A stretch of 54,839 nucleotides of DNA from Bacteroidetes bacterium RIFCSPLOWO2_12_FULL_37_12 (lineage in GTDB: Bacteria; Bacteroidota; Bacteroidia; 2-12-FULL-37-12), in contig MEPC01000003.1 in NCBI GenBank assembly GCA_001769655.1, forward strand, positions 23,961-78,799, given 5' to 3'. How positions within the stretch are numbered: the stretch's first letter is position 1; each line of letters opens with the position of its first letter. The notes under the pieces were generated by a model, which saw nothing but the letters and a program-made list of their open reading frames with translations, made no database searches and had not been told where the DNA came from. The translations under genes and the position numbers were made by a program. Below, piece after piece: positions 53,081 to 54,839 of the stretch.

Positions 53081-54754
53081 TACGATAGATTCGGCAGGGC
53101 AGTAAAAACAGAAACGGAAGGGTTTAATGAATCCGTTTTTTCAGTAAAAACCTACAATGAAAAAGGACTCATTACTTCAAGCACACCCTCCTTTGGCCAA
53201 AGTGGCACTACTGTCACTACAACCTATGTATATGATGACTTTGGACGAATTAATTCTGAAACTAATTCTATTGGATACACTACTTATGATTATACACCGG
53301 GAAGCACAGAAGTGACCGTAACTAATCAACCTTCCGGACATTTTTCAAAAAAGAAAACCGATGCCGGGGGAAAACTAATTACAGCAGAAGATGACGGCGG
53401 TACAATTACCTACACCTACTTTAGCGACGGCAATGTGAAAGACATTACTAATGGTATCACTGTTGCAACATTTGAATACGACGAATACGGAAGGCAAACC
53501 AAACTAATAGATGCCAATGCCGGAACTATTGAGTATCTTTACAACGCTTTCGGCGAACTAATAAGCCAAACCGATGCAAAAGGAACTACCGCTATGGAAT
53601 ACGATGTTCTTGGAAGAATAATAACACAAACGGGACCAGATGGCGTAACCGTGTATGAATACGTTACTTCCGGAAATGGATTAAATCAGGTAAAAAAAAT
53701 TACAACCCCTGAAGGAAACATCGTATCTTACCAATACGACGAACTCGGAAGAAATACAGCAGTGACAGAAACAATTGATGGCGCTGATTATACTACAACC
53801 TATAAATATGATAAATTCAGCAATCCAATAAAAACTACATACCCCTCCGGTTTCAGCGTTGATAGAAGTTTTAATGCCAAAGGATATTTTACACAAATAA
53901 ATAATTCTGCCGATGGCAAATTTATCTGGAAAGCAGATGCTATGAACAGTTTTAGCCAATACACGGAATTTACCCTCGGTAATAATGTAAAAACCTATAA
54001 AACATTTAACGAATATGGTCTCGTCACTGATATATATGCCGGTTCCATTCAGAGTTTGAGTTTAACATGGAATCTCACCACCGGTAACTTAGACGAACGA
54101 AAATATAATTTAAGTGACCTCAAAGAATCTTTCATTTACGATGATTTGAGCCGTCTTACCCAATCTACTGTGAATGGAAAACCTTCAGTGACACTCACCT
54201 ACTCCGACAACGGCAACATCGCCACCAAAACCGGTCTTGGCTCTTATATATACAAACGCGGAGCACCCAACGCAGTAGAGACAATCACTTTGACAGACGA
54301 AATAATTAACCAGGATGAGGAGGGCACTGCTACCCATAACATTATCAGCCATAACCATCAAGATATCACCTACACGCCTTTCAATAAAACAAAAACCATT
54401 ACAGAAAATAATTATGAACTTATTATTCAATACGGCGCTGGCAATGCAAGAAAAGTAACTGAATTAAAACAAAGTGGCGTTGTTATTAAAAAAATCATTT
54501 ATTCCGGCAGTTACGAAAAAATTATAATTGGTAGTGACACTTACGAAGTTCACTATATTGCCGGAGGCGATGGGCTAACGGCTATAAATGTGAGGCATAA
54601 TAATGTAGATAAAATGTATTATGTTTATACAGATCATTTGGGTTCTATTCTCAAACTTACGGACGAAAGTGGCGCTGTCATCTACGAGCAGAACTACGAT
54701 GCCTGGGGTAGAGAAAGAAATCCGGTTGATTGGACATACGCGCCTAACATATAA
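53081..54754 (+). pseudogene. RHS/YD-repeat protein gene, truncated at both ends
   Basis: Codes for tandem YD repeats (YDRFGRAVKTETEG, YDDFGRINSETN, YDEYGRQTKLID, YDVLGRIITQT, YDELGRNTAVTE) and the RHS core end DHLGSILKLTDESGAV...NYDAWGRERN. The 5' part is lost: upstream in-frame sequence (to the ATG 52997) is the antisense of a cytochrome c fragment. At the 3' end the core breaks off after NPVDWTYAPNI at a stop that coincides with a palindromic repeat. The usual continuation (GYTGHEHL-type core end and variable tip) is missing. Toxin or adhesin activity should not be assumed. Confidence 0.82.
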
Positions 54755-54799
54755 GGATTAAACGCAGCTTTGCTTTTCGCAAAGGTGCGATTTAATCCT
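54754..54799. repeat. Imperfect palindrome at the broken RHS 3' end
   Basis: AGGATTAAACGCAGCTTTGC pairs with GCAAAGGTGCGATTTAATCCT with one gap and one mismatch, around a TTTTC loop. The RHS stop codon abuts it. The remaining 40 bp of the window show no gene. Confidence 0.75.
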
Positions 54800-54839
54800 G
54801 TGTTGAACTGAAACTTCGGTAGCCCCCTCCATCGTATTT

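Overview
The window is chromosomal DNA of an AT-rich member of the Bacteroidota. Four signs point there. (1) Five encoded proteins end in type IX secretion (T9SS) sorting domains, both the short type A tail and the long gliding-associated type B tail. (2) Promoters upstream of many genes match the Bacteroidota -7 box TAnnTTTG. (3) There is a TonB-dependent receptor with an N-terminal carboxypeptidase-like domain. (4) PKD, SprB and lamin-tail surface proteins are present. I cannot assign an order or genus from the sequence. I saw no rRNA, tRNA or CRISPR array.

Layout. 1-9.5 kb: dihydrolipoyl dehydrogenase, a DUF5916-type outer-membrane protein, a DUF234-type ATPase with a duplicated palindromic promoter region, an FMN/Fe-S glutamate-synthase-like enzyme, and two secreted redox proteins (a haem-c motif protein and a cupredoxin). 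The last two units share an identical 14-bp FNR-like palindrome at identical spacing from the -7 box. 9.5-20.8 kb (minus strand): an NtrC-type regulator, a small nuclease-fold protein, a 1764-residue adhesin with 15 PKD repeats behind rpiB, and a lamin-tail protein. 21-23.3 kb: asd, a lipoprotein and a SiaC-like regulator. 23.5-27.7 kb (minus strand): four consecutive extended-SDR nucleotide-sugar enzymes (UDP-GlcNAc 4-epimerase-like, RfbB, GalE, UDP-glucuronate decarboxylase). 27.8-31.7 kb: an ECF sigma factor, a probable anti-sigma factor and beta-repeat envelope proteins. 31.7-37.8 kb: an M23 peptidase and FAH-family hydrolase pair, then flavin reductase, MeaB and an M3 peptidase. 37.8-44.3 kb: a TonB receptor with a small Cys/His protein (likely metal uptake), a PLP decarboxylase, a lipoprotein and an A-type Fe-S carrier. 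44.7-54.8 kb: a surface-protein region with a SprB-repeat protein lacking a sorting tail, a large fibre-like protein, an unknown protein, a T9SS-exported serine protease and a broken RHS gene.

The most striking observation is at 47.05-47.4 kb. The fibre-like protein has no usable start that includes its evident signal sequence. An ATG at 47050, placed behind a good promoter, reads into an 11-C homopolymer and falls out of frame. One extra C would join it to the signal peptide and the 754-residue fibre. This looks like a slipped-strand phase-variation switch, or else an assembly error in the homopolymer. A perfect 13-bp tandem duplication, which also shifts frame, lies just downstream.

Other structure includes several families of palindromic intergenic elements, fold-back elements, and many unrelated degenerate short tandem repeats in intergenic gaps. 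At 53.07-53.09 kb an RHS gene is fused tail-first to the 3' end of a cytochrome c gene.
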